From Phycisphaerae bacterium (GTDB lineage Bacteria > Planctomycetota > Phycisphaerae > Phycisphaerales > UBA1924), in the NCBI GenBank assembly GCA_030426395.1, contig JAUHYE010000001.1, forward strand, positions 33,929-97,928: a stretch of 64,000 bases of DNA. Reading direction: 5' to 3'. Within the stretch, counting starts at the first letter, position 1, and each line of letters starts with the position of its first letter. Of the stretch, positions 1 to 8,320 are shown piece after piece. The translations under genes and the position numbers were made by a program. The notes below the pieces were generated by a model. That model saw only the letters and a program-made list of their open reading frames with translations. It was not told the origin of the DNA and searched no databases.

Positions 1-2020
1 GCACCTTGTTCCACGTCTCGTTGCCAGTGAAGATGTCACCGTAACGGCGGGCGAATTGCTCGCGATCGATGCACGAGGCGACGACCTTCTGCACCTCTTC
101 AATGCTTGGCCAAATGTCCTTGAGGAACACCTCCTTGCCATCGGGCGTCGTGGCCAGCGGCTCATTGACCACGTCGATATCGACGCGGCCCGCGATGGCG
201 TACGCGACCACCAGCGGCGGACTGGCGAGGAAGTTGGCCTTTACCTTCGGGTGCACGCGGCCCTCGAAGTTCCGGTTGCCGCTCAGCACGCTGGCCGCGA
301 TCAGGTCGCCGCGCACGATGCCCTGCTCGATCTCGGGTGGCAGGGGGCCACTGTTGCCGATGCACGTCGTGCAGCCGTAGCCGACAGTCGTGAAGCCGAG
401 CGCGTCCAGGTCCTCGGTCAACCCGGCCTTGTCGTAATACTCGGTGACGACCTTGCTGCCCGGCGCGAGGCTCGTCTTCACCCAGGGCTTGCGTGTCAGG
501 CCGAGAGCCCGCGCCTTGCGAGCCACCAGGCCGGCGGCCACCATCACGCTGGGGTTGCTCGTGTTCGTGCAGCTCGTGATTGCCGCGATGACCACGCTGC
601 CGTGGTGCAACCGGATCTTCTGCCCCACACGCGGCGGGTGGCTGGCCTCGGTCAGCTCCACGAGCACGCCGTGGTCGTTGGGATCCTCGGCCTCGGCCTC
701 GTCGGGGTTGACCGCCGAGAACTCGGCCTGGCCACCCTCGCCGGCCCAGCCGTTGAGGTCGACCGCCTCGCTCGGGGTCTTCTTGCCAAACACGTCGGTC
801 AGCTCGCGCTTCCACTGGGCCTTCATCTCGCGCAGGTTCACGCGATCCTGCGGGCGCTTGGGGCCCGCCAGCGAGGGCTGCACCTTGCTCAGGTCCAATT
901 CCATCACGTCGCTGAATTCCGGATCGGCCTGGCTCTCGTCCCACCACAGCATGTTGGCCTTGGCATACATCTCGCACAGCTCGATCTCTTCCTCGCTGCG
1001 GTTGCTCAGTCGCAGGTAATCGATGGTCTTGTCGTCGATGGGGAAGAAGCCGCAGGTGGCGCCGTACTCGGGCGCCATGTTCGCGATGGTCGCGCGATCC
1101 GGCAAACTCAGTGCCGCCATGCCCGGGCCGAAGAACTCGACGAACTTCTCCACCACGCCGAACTCGCGGAGCATCTGCGTAACCGTCAGCACCAGGTCGG
1201 TCGCCGTCACGCCCTCGGCCAGCTTGCCCTTGAGCTTGAAGCCGACCACTTCAGGCGTGAGCATGTATACCGGCTGGCCCAGCATGACCGCCTCGGCCTC
1301 GATGCCGCCCACGCCCCAGCCCAGCACGCCCAGCGCGTTGATCATGGTGGTGTGGCTGTCGGTGCCCACCAGGCTGTCGGGGTAGACCTGGCGCTCTTCG
1401 CCATTGGCGGTGTTGATAGTCCGCGTCAGGCAGCCCCGCGCGAGATACTCCAGGTTCACCTGGTGCACGATGCCCGTCGCCGGCGGCACGCAGCGGAAGT
1501 TGCTCAGGCTCTGCTGGCCCCACTTGAGGAACTTATACCGCTCGTTGTTGCGCTCGAACTCGTGCTGGGCGTTGATGGTCAGCGCCACGCGTGTCGCGAA
1601 GTCGTCCACCTGCACCGAGTGGTCGATCACCAGGTCGCAGGCCACGTCGGGGTTGATCATCGCCGGGTCGCCGCCCAGCCGCTCCATGGCGTCGCGCATC
1701 GCCGCCAGGTCCACCACGCAGGGCACGCCGGTGAAGTCCTGCAAGACCACCCGCCCGGGCGAGAACGGCATCTCGACCTTGTTGACGTCCTTGGCGTTCC
1801 AGTTGGCCAGCCCCGCCACGTCGTCCTGGGTCACGGTGAAGCCGTCCACGTTCCGCAGCATCGCCTCGAGCAGCACGCGGATCGAATAGGGCAGTTTCCT
1901 GACGTTGCCCACCTTCTGGTCGGCCAAGGCCTCCAGGGCGTAGTAGGTGTAGTCCCCACTCTTGGAGGTGCTCAGCGTGCGGCGGCTGTTGAACGGGTTG
2001 CTGGCTGGGCTGCTGGCCAT
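1..2020 (-). CDS. acnA: aconitate hydratase, 3' part cut by window edge
   Basis: Aconitase interconverts citrate and isocitrate in the TCA cycle using a [4Fe-4S] cluster in the cytoplasm. The first 673 codons (of about 900 usual) are present; the C-terminal swivel domain lies outside the window. Family motifs visible are [20 protein letters not shown] (about residues 208-227), the first cluster cysteine in [12 protein letters not shown], and the paired cluster cysteines in [13 protein letters not shown]. The start is the ATG at 2018-2020, preceded by a clear AGGAG about 8 nt upstream, so this message has a normal leader, unlike many neighbours. Length and motifs match the AcnA/IRP-type monomeric enzyme rather than AcnB. 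Confidence is very high. Confidence 0.97.
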   Translation of the reverse strand, partial: MASSPASNPFNSRRTLSTSKSGDYTYYALEALADQKVGNVRKLPYSIRVLLEAMLRNVDGFTVTQDDVAGLANWNAKDVNKVEMPFSPGRVVLQDFTGVPCVVDLAAMRDAMERLGGDPAMINPDVACDLVIDHSVQVDDFATRVALTINAQHEFERNNERYKFLKWGQQSLSNFRCVPPATGIVHQVNLEYLARGCLTRTINTANGEERQVYPDSLVGTDSHTTMINALGVLGWGVGGIEAEAVMLGQPVYMLTPEVVGFKLKGKLAEGVTATDLVLTVTQMLREFGVVEKFVEFFGPGMAALSLPDRATIANMAPEYGATCGFFPIDDKTIDYLRLSNRSEEEIELCEMYAKANMLWWDESQADPEFSDVMELDLSKVQPSLAGPKRPQDRVNLREMKAQWKRELTDVFGKKTPSEAVDLNGWAGEGGQAEFSAVNPDEAEAEDPNDHGVLVELTEASHPPRVGQKIRLHHGSVVIAAITSCTNTSNPSVMVAAGLVARKARALGLTRKPWVKTSLAPGSKVVTEYYDKAGLTEDLDALGFTTVGYGCTTCIGNSGPLPPEIEQGIVRGDLIAASVLSGNRNFEGRVHPKVKANFLASPPLVVAYAIAGRVDIDVVNEPLATTPDGKEVFLKDIWPSIEEVQKVVASCIDREQFARRYGDIFTGNETWNKV

Positions 2021-2062
2021 GGCGAAGTCTCCTGCGGGCGTGTTCCAAAAGGACCTACCCGT

Positions 2063-2092
2063 AGTATCGCCGCGATGGACCTATTGGTCCAA
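2063..2092 (-). promoter_or_regulatory. candidate acnA promoter
   Basis: On the minus strand TTGGAC (2087-2092) and GATACT (2063-2068) are separated by 18 bp and lie about 45 bp upstream of the acnA start. The -35 hexamer is inside a small inverted repeat, TGGACC-tatt-GGTCCA (2076-2091). This is a sigma70-type match read by eye only. Confidence 0.45.
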
Positions 2093-2113
2093 CTGCTGGC
2101 ATTGAGAGTTTGT

Positions 2114-2128
2114 ATAGAGAATCTCTAT
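2114..2128. promoter_or_regulatory. 15-bp perfect palindrome upstream of acnA
   Basis: ATAGAGA-a-TCTCTAT is a perfect 7-1-7 inverted repeat about 20 bp upstream of the candidate acnA -35 box, in the gap between acnA and the gene before it on the same strand. It has the geometry of a dimeric regulator site. No regulator is assigned. Confidence 0.4.
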
Positions 2129-2137
2129 GACAGACGC

Positions 2138-2689
2138 TCAGTCGCCCCGGAGCCGCTCGAGCAACTCGGCCAGCAACAGGTCGCCGTGCGGGTGGCCCTC
2201 GATCCAATCGATGGTGGCCTCCAGCCGCTCGTAGTCGGCCCCGCCCAAGACCTCCCTGAGCCTCGCCCGAGCAGCCTCGCGCGAGCGGTCTGCCCGCAGT
2301 GCCCGCTGCCACTCATCGCTGGCGATGAGGTTCAGCTCGTCGTGCAGGTTGCGGGCCTTGAGGGCCTCGTACTCGCCGCCGTCGAGCCAGAACCCACCGC
2401 TGGCCGCATCGAAGTCGATGCGGAACCGAAGCCCGCGCCCGACCTCGAACTTGCGCATCACCCGCCCGTTGCGCGGCGAGATGAGCGCGTCGTCGGCATC
2501 ATCGACCGCGCGTACCTCGCTCCCGTCGGCGGGCTTCTCGGGCAGGCGCCCGGGCTGGGCCCGCAGCCAGGCCCAGTAGGCGTCGCCGTCGATCCAATGC
2601 CCGCCGGTGGTCGGGCACACGTGGCACGCCAGCCCGGGCTCGAGCTCGGTGCGTTCCAGCGTGGCCTTGCGATCGCGTGGTGAGTGCAT
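2138..2689 (-). CDS. degenerate zf-TFIIB-like zinc-ribbon protein
   Basis: 183-aa protein with two segments that follow the zf-TFIIB pattern (about residues 17-45 and 70-112). The first keeps CHVC and the following TGGHWIDGDAYW. In the second (ASGGFWLDGGEYEALK) the metal-binding cysteines are replaced while the GG-W-LD core is kept. The fold resemblance is my reading; the cysteine loss suggests one or both sites no longer bind zinc. The ATG at 2687-2689 follows TACATT by 5 nt with no Shine-Dalgarno, the leaderless arrangement seen repeatedly here. Function is unknown. Confidence 0.75.
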   Translation of the reverse strand: MHSPRDRKATLERTELEPGLACHVCPTTGGHWIDGDAYWAWLRAQPGRLPEKPADGSEVRAVDDADDALISPRNGRVMRKFEVGRGLRFRIDFDAASGGFWLDGGEYEALKARNLHDELNLIASDEWQRALRADRSREAARARLREVLGGADYERLEATIDWIEGHPHGDLLLAELLERLRGD

Positions 2690-2707
2690 GGTTCAATGTA
2701 CGCCGCA

Positions 2708-3799
2708 TCACCCGTCCAGCGGCTCGTCGGGCGGCGTGGTCTCCCAGTGTTCCAGCCGGCCCAATTCCCGGCCGTGCTCGAACAGGGCGGTCATGTCCTG
2801 GGGGTCGAAGTCGTCCCACTCGGGGTTGCCGTCGAAGTGCCGCACGTAGTTGAACCGGAACTCGACGCCGGCCTCGAAGGCCTCGGCGTACAGCTTCTGC
2901 AGGCTGCCGATGGCGACCTCGCTGATCATCGTGCCCACCGACCGCCGCGCGATGCCGATCATCGGCACCCAGCCGAAGTCGACCTCGCGGTACGTGCTCC
3001 GCATCTGGCCATTGATGAGCGCGTACAGCCGCGCGGGCGGCACGCTCGGGTCGCTGCCACGGGCCTTGAGCATGTGGCTGAGCTGGGCCAGCTCGCGCCG
3101 CCAGAAGACGTTCTCGCGCAGGCCGCCATCGACGTGCCAGCGGTGCTTCTGCCGATCGTCGCGCAATCCGCTCTTGAGCTTGACCGGCGGGAACGCCATC
3201 GGCACCGCGCTGGCGGCGAGCAGCACCTTCCTGAATAGCGCGTAGTCCTTGGCCTGCGCGATGCACACCATGTCCCAGATGACCAGGCGCCCGTCGGCAA
3301 GATCCACCGTCGCGACGTACAGCCCGCGGCCATCGCCCTGCGCCGCCACGGCCTTGATGACCTTCTTCGTAATATGCGTCTCGATCAGCTCTTCTAAAGG
3401 CTTGGCGTTGAGCAAGGATTTCGAGAACGGGATGCTCACCCACATCCGCTTCTTGTACACCTGGTCGGTCGTGACGGTGGTATAGATGTTCCGCAGGGCC
3501 GCGTCGGTCTCCTCGGTGCCCAGGAACGCCAGCGGCGCCATGAGCGACCCGGTGCTGATCCCCGTCACCACGTCGAAGCTCGGCCGATCCCCGCGCTCGG
3601 CCCAGCCCGAGAGATAGCCCGCGCTGAACGCGCCGTACTTGCCGCCCCCCGAGATCGCCAGCACGTTGATCGCTTTGGCCGGCCCCTGCGCGCGCACGAC
3701 CTCGGCCGCGCCCTGCGCGAACTCGCCGCTGCGCAGCGCCCTACAGCGGACCTCGGGCCGTTCGTCCTTCCTCGCCATCGCGCCCACATTGTTGGGCAC
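2708..3799 (-). CDS. patatin-like phospholipase family protein
   Basis: Predicted serine acyl hydrolase of the patatin fold. All three hallmarks are present: the oxyanion loop SGGGKYGAFSAG (about residues 50-61), the nucleophile elbow GISTG (about 80-84) and the catalytic-aspartate motif in HVDGGLREN (about 210). The start shown is a GTG 15 bp downstream of the LysR stop; an ATG seven codons later (MARKDE) is a plausible alternative, and neither has a convincing ribosome-binding site. No signal peptide is obvious from either start. It follows the LysR gene on the same strand and may be cotranscribed with it. The substrate cannot be told from sequence. Confidence 0.88.
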   Translation of the reverse strand: MPNNVGAMARKDERPEVRCRALRSGEFAQGAAEVVRAQGPAKAINVLAISGGGKYGAFSAGYLSGWAERGDRPSFDVVTGISTGSLMAPLAFLGTEETDAALRNIYTTVTTDQVYKKRMWVSIPFSKSLLNAKPLEELIETHITKKVIKAVAAQGDGRGLYVATVDLADGRLVIWDMVCIAQAKDYALFRKVLLAASAVPMAFPPVKLKSGLRDDRQKHRWHVDGGLRENVFWRRELAQLSHMLKARGSDPSVPPARLYALINGQMRSTYREVDFGWVPMIGIARRSVGTMISEVAIGSLQKLYAEAFEAGVEFRFNYVRHFDGNPEWDDFDPQDMTALFEHGRELGRLEHWETTPPDEPLDG

Positions 3800-3814
3800 G
3801 CACGCGTGCGCGTT

Positions 3815-4720
3815 TCAGATGCCCACCGCCATCGCCGCGTGCAAATCCTGCTCGAAGGCCGCCGCCGCGGGCGAGGGAGAACGATCACGGCGGCGGACAA
3901 GGGCAAGCCCGCGCACCAGTCGGCCATCCCGGCACGCGAGTCCGGTGGTTTCCGGCTTGTCGGGAGCGCTGCCGCTGAGCGCCATCCGGCTGACGAACCC
4001 AACGCCCACACCCGCCTGCACCATGCGGGCGATCCCCTCGATCGACCGGAGCTCGACGACGACCTCCAGCGTCACGCCGTGGGCCATGGCCGCCTGATCG
4101 ATGACGCTGCGCACGCTGCTGCCCGCCTCGAATCCGACGACCGCTTCGCGCTCCAGCTCCTTCCAACTGAAGTCCGTGTGACCGCCGAGCGCATGACCCG
4201 GCGGCAGGATCAGCCGCAGCTCGTCCTGCGCGCGGGCGACGGTCATGAGTTCGCCCCCACCAGGAATGCTCACCGGCAGCGTCACCACGCCAAGGTCCAG
4301 CTCGCCCTTCAGGAGCGCCTCGGCCACCTGGCTGCTGCCCGCCTCGCGCACGCTGACCCGCAAGTCACGATGCTTGCGCCTAAACCGCTCGACCACGCCG
4401 GGCAATAAGTACGTCACCACCGTCGCCCCCGCGCCGATCCGGACCGTCCCGGCCTCCAGCCCCGCCAGCGCCCGCACGGCCCGCACGCCCGCGTCGACGC
4501 TCCGCACCGCCGGGTCGGTGTGCTCGAGCAGGACAAGACAAGCCTCGGTGGGCGTCAGCCCCCGCCCGGTGCGGCTGAACAGGTCGACGCCGAGCTCTTC
4601 TTCCAGCTTGCGAACCGCGAAGCTGAGCGACGGCTGGCTGAGCCCCAGCCGCTGGGCGGCCACGGTCATGGTGCCCGCGTCGGCGATGGCGCGGAGGTAG
4701 CGCAGGGGGGTGAGCTCCAT
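3815..4720 (-). CDS. LysR-family transcriptional regulator
   Basis: 301 aa, the usual LysR length. The N-terminal winged helix-turn-helix is typical (residues 3-62: RYLRAIADAGTMTVAAQRL, then LSQPSLSFAVRKLEEELGVD). A periplasmic-binding-like effector domain follows from about residue 90. The gene runs toward the patatin gene and is divergent from the zinc-ribbon gene at 4786. LysR proteins often control a divergent neighbour, but no T-N11-A site was confirmed in the 65-bp gap. The effector is unknown. Confidence 0.93.
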   Translation of the reverse strand: MELTPLRYLRAIADAGTMTVAAQRLGLSQPSLSFAVRKLEEELGVDLFSRTGRGLTPTEACLVLLEHTDPAVRSVDAGVRAVRALAGLEAGTVRIGAGATVVTYLLPGVVERFRRKHRDLRVSVREAGSSQVAEALLKGELDLGVVTLPVSIPGGGELMTVARAQDELRLILPPGHALGGHTDFSWKELEREAVVGFEAGSSVRSVIDQAAMAHGVTLEVVVELRSIEGIARMVQAGVGVGFVSRMALSGSAPDKPETTGLACRDGRLVRGLALVRRRDRSPSPAAAAFEQDLHAAMAVGI

Positions 4721-4785
4721 GGGGCATGGTTGGCAAGAAACGGCGCCAGGGCCTCACCGGGCCCCAGCCGCTCTAGCATCGCACG

Positions 4786-5229
4786 ATGTCCACACCGCGA
4801 CGCCAGCGCAAGGACGGGACCAGCGTACTGGGCACCAGACGCCATCTCTCCCGCGACGAGCTGCCGCCGGTGTACTTTCGAGCATCGATGCTGCTCCTCG
4901 TGGGCATCGGGCTGCTCTTTGCCGGCTTCATCCCGTTGATCGTCCTTCCCAGCGTGGGGCTCTCGGGCGTCGCCGCGCTCCACTGGAGCCTGGGCGCCCT
5001 GATCGCCATCGGCATCGGCCTGGCCGCCCGCTCGATCCACCGCATGGGCCGCGTCTTCGACCGTGCCCGCGCCGCCAACTGGACGCTGTGCCCCAACTGC
5101 CTCTACGACCTGCGCGACCACGACGAAGCTGGCGACTGCCCCGAGTGCGGCCGCCCGTTCACGCGGCGGGGCGTGCAAGCGTGCTGGATCGACGCCCACG
5201 CCTACCACACGCGATATCGCGACGGCTAG
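4786..5229 (+). CDS. small membrane protein with C-terminal zinc ribbon (family member 1)
   Basis: 147 aa. Two hydrophobic helices lie at about residues 33-58 and 64-84, followed by a basic stretch and a C-terminal zinc ribbon, CPNCLYDLR...CPECGRPF (about 103-127). It belongs to a family with eight more full members in this window. TAGCAT lies 6 nt before the ATG and no Shine-Dalgarno is present, which indicates a leaderless start. The ribbon would face the cytoplasm if the short basic N-terminus is inside. Function is unknown. Confidence 0.82.
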   Translation: MSTPRRQRKDGTSVLGTRRHLSRDELPPVYFRASMLLLVGIGLLFAGFIPLIVLPSVGLSGVAALHWSLGALIAIGIGLAARSIHRMGRVFDRARAANWTLCPNCLYDLRDHDEAGDCPECGRPFTRRGVQACWIDAHAYHTRYRDG

Positions 5230-5275
5230 CGGCGCGGCCGGCCCCCTCCCACGCCGCGCCACACTACCCTGCGCC

Positions 5276-5707
5276 ATGCCCCCCGCCCTCCGCGACCGCC
5301 TCCGCACCAGGCTGAGCGCCGAGGCCCGCGTGCTGATGATCGACTCGGGCGTGCCCGCGGCCATCGGGCGGCCGATGCGCTGGATGCTGGCCTCGGTCCT
5401 GGCGCTCCTCAGCGCCGCCATCACCCTCGGCGTGCTGGCCGCGGCGCACGGGCTGACCGAGGCGATGGCCTTCGCCGTGTGCGGCTTCTTCGTCCTGGTC
5501 ACCGTCCCGATCTCTGCCTGCAACCACGCCATCGGCCGCGCGCTCCGACGCGCCCGGGCCGCCCGCTACCGCCTGTGCCCACGGTGTGCCTACGACCTGC
5601 GCGACCTCGGCCCGCGCGGGACCTGCCCCGAGTGCGGCCGCCCGTTCGAGCGTTCCGCCGTTCGCACGCAATGGCTCGGCATCGAGCGCCGCCTCAAGCG
5701 CGGGTAG
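5276..5707 (+). CDS. small membrane protein with C-terminal zinc ribbon (family member 2)
   Basis: 143 aa from the ATG at 5276, chosen because TACCCT lies exactly 5 nt upstream as in its paralogue at 6767 and because the reading frame further upstream overlaps the preceding gene. Layout: short N-terminus with the family motif RPMRWMLAS, two hydrophobic helices (about 39-60 and 65-85), a basic loop, zinc ribbon CPRCAYDLR...CPECGRPF, and the tail VRTQWLGIERRLKRG shared with the 6767 gene. It converges on the large zinc-ribbon gene at 5717 and forms the first small(+)/large(-) pair of the tandem block. Function is unknown. Confidence 0.83.
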   Translation: MPPALRDRLRTRLSAEARVLMIDSGVPAAIGRPMRWMLASVLALLSAAITLGVLAAAHGLTEAMAFAVCGFFVLVTVPISACNHAIGRALRRARAARYRLCPRCAYDLRDLGPRGTCPECGRPFERSAVRTQWLGIERRLKRG

Positions 5708-5716
5708 CGGGGGCGC

Positions 5717-6637
5717 TCACGCGGTCCTGGTCGCCAACCCCCCGAGCACCCGCCGCGCCCGCGCGCAGCGCAGGGCCAGCCCGCCGGCCATCATCGCTAT
5801 ACCAACGAGCGCCACGCCGAGCCCCCACAAGGGGGACACGAAGCCGAGGGCCACCAGCGGGGCGAGCGCGATGCCGGCCAGCGGCAGCAGCGCGGGGGCT
5901 TCCTCGAGCATCGCGCGGCGCGTGGTGACGCCCGCGCGCCGCAGCGCGAGCCCGGCGTATTCGAGCGCGGCCACGAACACCAGCACGCCGCCGGCGAGCA
6001 TGACCAGTCCGCCCAGGGCCGCGACGACCGAGCCGATTGCCGGTGCGAACCCGGTGGCCAGGCCCCCGGGGATCAGCAGCCCGCAGAACCCCGCGAGCGC
6101 CGTGTACATGCCCGTGTTCCACAGCCGCCGCGACCGGTGCGTCCATGGACGCGTCACCTTCGGATGCCGCTTCTGGGCGTCCTCGAATCGGCTCAGGCAC
6201 ACTATGGCCACCAGCACGGCGATGCCGGCCGCGAGCACGGCACCGGCCTGCAGATCGAGCGCCGCGTTCTGCTGGATCGTGGAGCCTTCGAGGCCGATCG
6301 CTGTTGCAAGCAACAGCGCGCTGATCGCCACCAGCACCGCCGTGCCACCGATAGCGCCGGCCTCGCCGCGCACCCGTTCAACATAGATCTCGTGGCACGC
6401 GCGCAAATCCCACACCGGCCAGCTCGCCGCGATCACCAGCCCGCACTCGGGGCACTGCCCGGCGGGCGAGAGCCCCGCCAGGTCGTACCCGCAGCCGGCG
6501 CACCCCGTGTCCGCCGGCAGTCGCTCCGCGACGGGGTTGGAGAGCTCCTCGACGGGGTTGGAGATCTCCGCGACGGGCTTCAAGAGCCCCGCGGCGGGAG
6601 CTTCGGCCTCGGGCGCAGCATGCTCGGGCTCATCCAT
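5717..6637 (-). CDS. multi-pass membrane protein with N-terminal zinc ribbon (large type, copy 1)
   Basis: 306 aa from the ATG at 6635-6637 (MDEPEH). This start is chosen because the sequence just upstream is conserved ahead of all three large paralogues while the protein further upstream is not. Residues about 10-38 are imperfect heptads of the type NPVAERL encoded by a 21-bp repeat. They are followed by the zinc ribbon CAGCGYDL...CPECG, then SWPVWDLRACH and about six hydrophobic segments. The topology puts the ribbon before the first membrane span. It is a paralogue of the genes at 7229 and 8321. Function is unknown. Confidence 0.82.
   Translation of the reverse strand: MDEPEHAAPEAEAPAAGLLKPVAEISNPVEELSNPVAERLPADTGCAGCGYDLAGLSPAGQCPECGLVIAASWPVWDLRACHEIYVERVRGEAGAIGGTAVLVAISALLLATAIGLEGSTIQQNAALDLQAGAVLAAGIAVLVAIVCLSRFEDAQKRHPKVTRPWTHRSRRLWNTGMYTALAGFCGLLIPGGLATGFAPAIGSVVAALGGLVMLAGGVLVFVAALEYAGLALRRAGVTTRRAMLEEAPALLPLAGIALAPLVALGFVSPLWGLGVALVGIAMMAGGLALRCARARRVLGGLATRTA
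6530..6592. repeat. 21-bp tandem array G, in frame inside the zinc-ribbon gene
   Basis: Three units start at 6530, 6551 and 6572, each beginning GACGGG(G/C)TT and ending CTCC(T/G)C or CCCCGC, with a fourth diverged unit after 6593. The units encode seven-residue repeats (VAEISNP, VEELSNP type) on the minus strand, just before the zinc ribbon. Confidence 0.85.
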
Positions 6638-6766
6638 CGCCCGATCGTTGGCGCACGCGGCACGCAGCGATTCGAACGCGAAGGCCGCCAAGGGCTCGAA
6701 GCCACCCCCCAACGAGCCCACCGCGCGAGCGGGGGGAATGGACACCCGGTCGCACTACCCTTGCCC

Positions 6767-7201
6767 ATGCCCGCCGAGCCATGCCAGCCCGCCGCCACCA
6801 TGCGCCAACGGCTCGCGCGCTACTACATCGTCGACGGCGAGCTGCCCGATGCGGTGCGACGGCCGATGCGATGGAGCCTTGCCGTGCCGGGGCTGTGCCT
6901 GCTGGGCTTGGCCGCCCTCATCGCGCTCGATGTCGCTGGCGTTGTGGCCAGGCCCTACCCGGCGGCGAGCTTCAGTATCGGAGGGATGGCGATGGCAGGC
7001 GTCTGGCTGTGCCATCGCATCGCCAGGAACGCCGTCCGCCGCGCCGACGCCCACGACCACCTGCTCTGCCCCGACTGCCTCTACGACCTGCGCACGCTCG
7101 ACGAAGCGGGAACCTGCCCCGAGTGCGGCCGGGCCTACGAGCACGACGCCGTGCGGGCGCAGTGGCTCGATGCGCAGCGCCGCCTCAAGCGCACGGCATG
7201 A
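6767..7201 (+). CDS. small membrane protein with C-terminal zinc ribbon (family member 3)
   Basis: 144 aa from the ATG at 6767; TACCCT sits 5 nt upstream, as for the paralogue at 5276. The protein has RPMRWSLAV before two hydrophobic helices (about 38-60 and 64-84), then CPDCLYDLR...CPECGRAY and the tail VRAQWLDAQRRLKRTA. The same tail is found, slightly altered, as a stranded fragment at 8228-8299. It is divergent from the large gene at 5717 (129 bp apart) and convergent with the one at 7229. Function is unknown. Confidence 0.83.
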   Translation: MPAEPCQPAATMRQRLARYYIVDGELPDAVRRPMRWSLAVPGLCLLGLAALIALDVAGVVARPYPAASFSIGGMAMAGVWLCHRIARNAVRRADAHDHLLCPDCLYDLRTLDEAGTCPECGRAYEHDAVRAQWLDAQRRLKRTA

Positions 7202-7228
7202 CGCCGCTGGCTCGCACGTTCCGCTGCA

Positions 7229-8170
7229 TTACGCAGGATCGACGACCAAGGCGCGCATCGTTCGGGCCAGGCTCGACGAGAGCCACACCGTCCCGACGGC
7301 CGAGCCCACGAGCGCGATGAGCAGCACGGCGATCACCACGCCCGCGAGTACGTCCCCCACGCCGAGCACCGCCGGGCCGAACGGCAGCGCCGCCCAGGGC
7401 AGCACGAGCACGGCCCCGACCACGCGCGCCGGGCGCGGCCGCCCCGAGCGTTCGGCGATCTGCTCGCGCGCGTCCGCGATGTTCAGGATGAGCATCGAGA
7501 CGCCCACGCACACGGCGATCAGCGCGGCGTAGGCGACCAGCGTGGTGAGCGGGGACGCGGCCATCCCGAAGACGGCCGTGCCGGTCCCGCCGAGCACCAC
7601 GCCCGCCGCGGCCAGCCACGCGCCCGTGCGCAGGCCGCGCCGCGTGCCGCGGTCCGATCGCGTGCGCTCGTCGCCCTCGCCGGCGCGCAGCGGCGGGCGG
7701 CGGCGCACGGTTCGGTCGAGCTGGACCAGCAGCACCGCCCAGAACAGCAGCGTGACGCCCGCGATGATCGGGAGCATGATCGCGGCCCACGCGCGGCCGA
7801 TGCCGATCGCCGCGAAGACCTGCGCCGCCACGGCCGCCAGCAGCAGCCCCATCGCCGCGGCGAGCAGCACCGCCGCCCGCCGCGCGAGCACGGCCTCGGC
7901 GCACAGGTGCTCGACGTACGCCCGGTGGCACGCGCGCACGTCCCACACCGGCCAGCTCGCCGCCGCGTCCAGCCCGCACTCGGGGCACCGCTCCCCGGGC
8001 GCGAGGCCAACCAGGTCGTACCCGCACCGATAGCACGCCACCCCCGCGGGCAGTCGCTCCGCGACGGGGTTCAAGAGCTCCGCGGCGGGGTTCGGCCGCT
8101 CCGCGGCGGGGCTTTCCGGCTCGGCGGCAGCGGCCGCGGACTCAGAAGCGCGATGCTCGGGCTCGTCCAT
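7229..8170 (-). CDS. multi-pass membrane protein with N-terminal zinc ribbon (large type, copy 2)
   Basis: 313 aa from the ATG at 8168-8170 (MDEPEHRAS). The N-terminus carries heptad repeats (AERPNPA, AELLNPV, AERLPAG) encoded by a 21-bp array, then the ribbon CYRCGYDL...CPECG, SWPVWDVRACH and about six hydrophobic segments. It is clearly paralogous to the genes at 5717 and 8321 and converges on the small zinc-ribbon gene at 6767. The start is set by the 17-bp upstream block shared with copy 1. Function is unknown. Confidence 0.82.
   Translation of the reverse strand: MDEPEHRASESAAAAAEPESPAAERPNPAAELLNPVAERLPAGVACYRCGYDLVGLAPGERCPECGLDAAASWPVWDVRACHRAYVEHLCAEAVLARRAAVLLAAAMGLLLAAVAAQVFAAIGIGRAWAAIMLPIIAGVTLLFWAVLLVQLDRTVRRRPPLRAGEGDERTRSDRGTRRGLRTGAWLAAAGVVLGGTGTAVFGMAASPLTTLVAYAALIAVCVGVSMLILNIADAREQIAERSGRPRPARVVGAVLVLPWAALPFGPAVLGVGDVLAGVVIAVLLIALVGSAVGTVWLSSSLARTMRALVVDPA
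8063..8125. repeat. 21-bp tandem array H, in frame inside the zinc-ribbon gene
   Basis: Units start at 8063, 8084 and 8105. Each begins G(A/G)CGGGG and carries GGTTC or GCTTTCC in the middle, with CTCCGC or CTCGGC at the end. The minus-strand translation is heptads of the NPAAELL type. The sequence is close to array G and to the intergenic array F. Confidence 0.83.
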
Positions 8171-8227
8171 CGCCCGATCGTTGGCGCTCGGCGTGCGGCC
8201 GGTTGGCCCCGGCGTGGGCGCCGCCCA

Positions 8228-8299
8228 TACGAGCACGACGCCGTCCGCGCGCAATGGCTGGACGCCGAGCGCCGCCTGACGCGCACGCCGCGTGCCTGA
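8228..8299 (+). pseudogene. stranded 3' end of a small zinc-ribbon gene
   Basis: This stretch encodes YEHDAVRAQWLDAERRLTR plus a few residues and a stop. It is nearly identical to the last 23 residues of the small zinc-ribbon protein at 6767-7201. No start, membrane part or ribbon precedes it; the DNA joins directly to the region upstream of the large gene at 7229. It is best read as the remnant of a third small gene lost by deletion within the tandem block. Confidence 0.75.
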
Positions 8300-8320
8300 A
8301 CCGGGAAGGAGCGCCGCGGC

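Noticed and set aside
56..2683. 875-codon open frame on the + strand over aconitase
   Set aside because: It is antisense to a clear aconitase gene; GC-rich codon use leaves the opposite frame open. Its His/Ala/Arg/Leu-rich translation has no motif.
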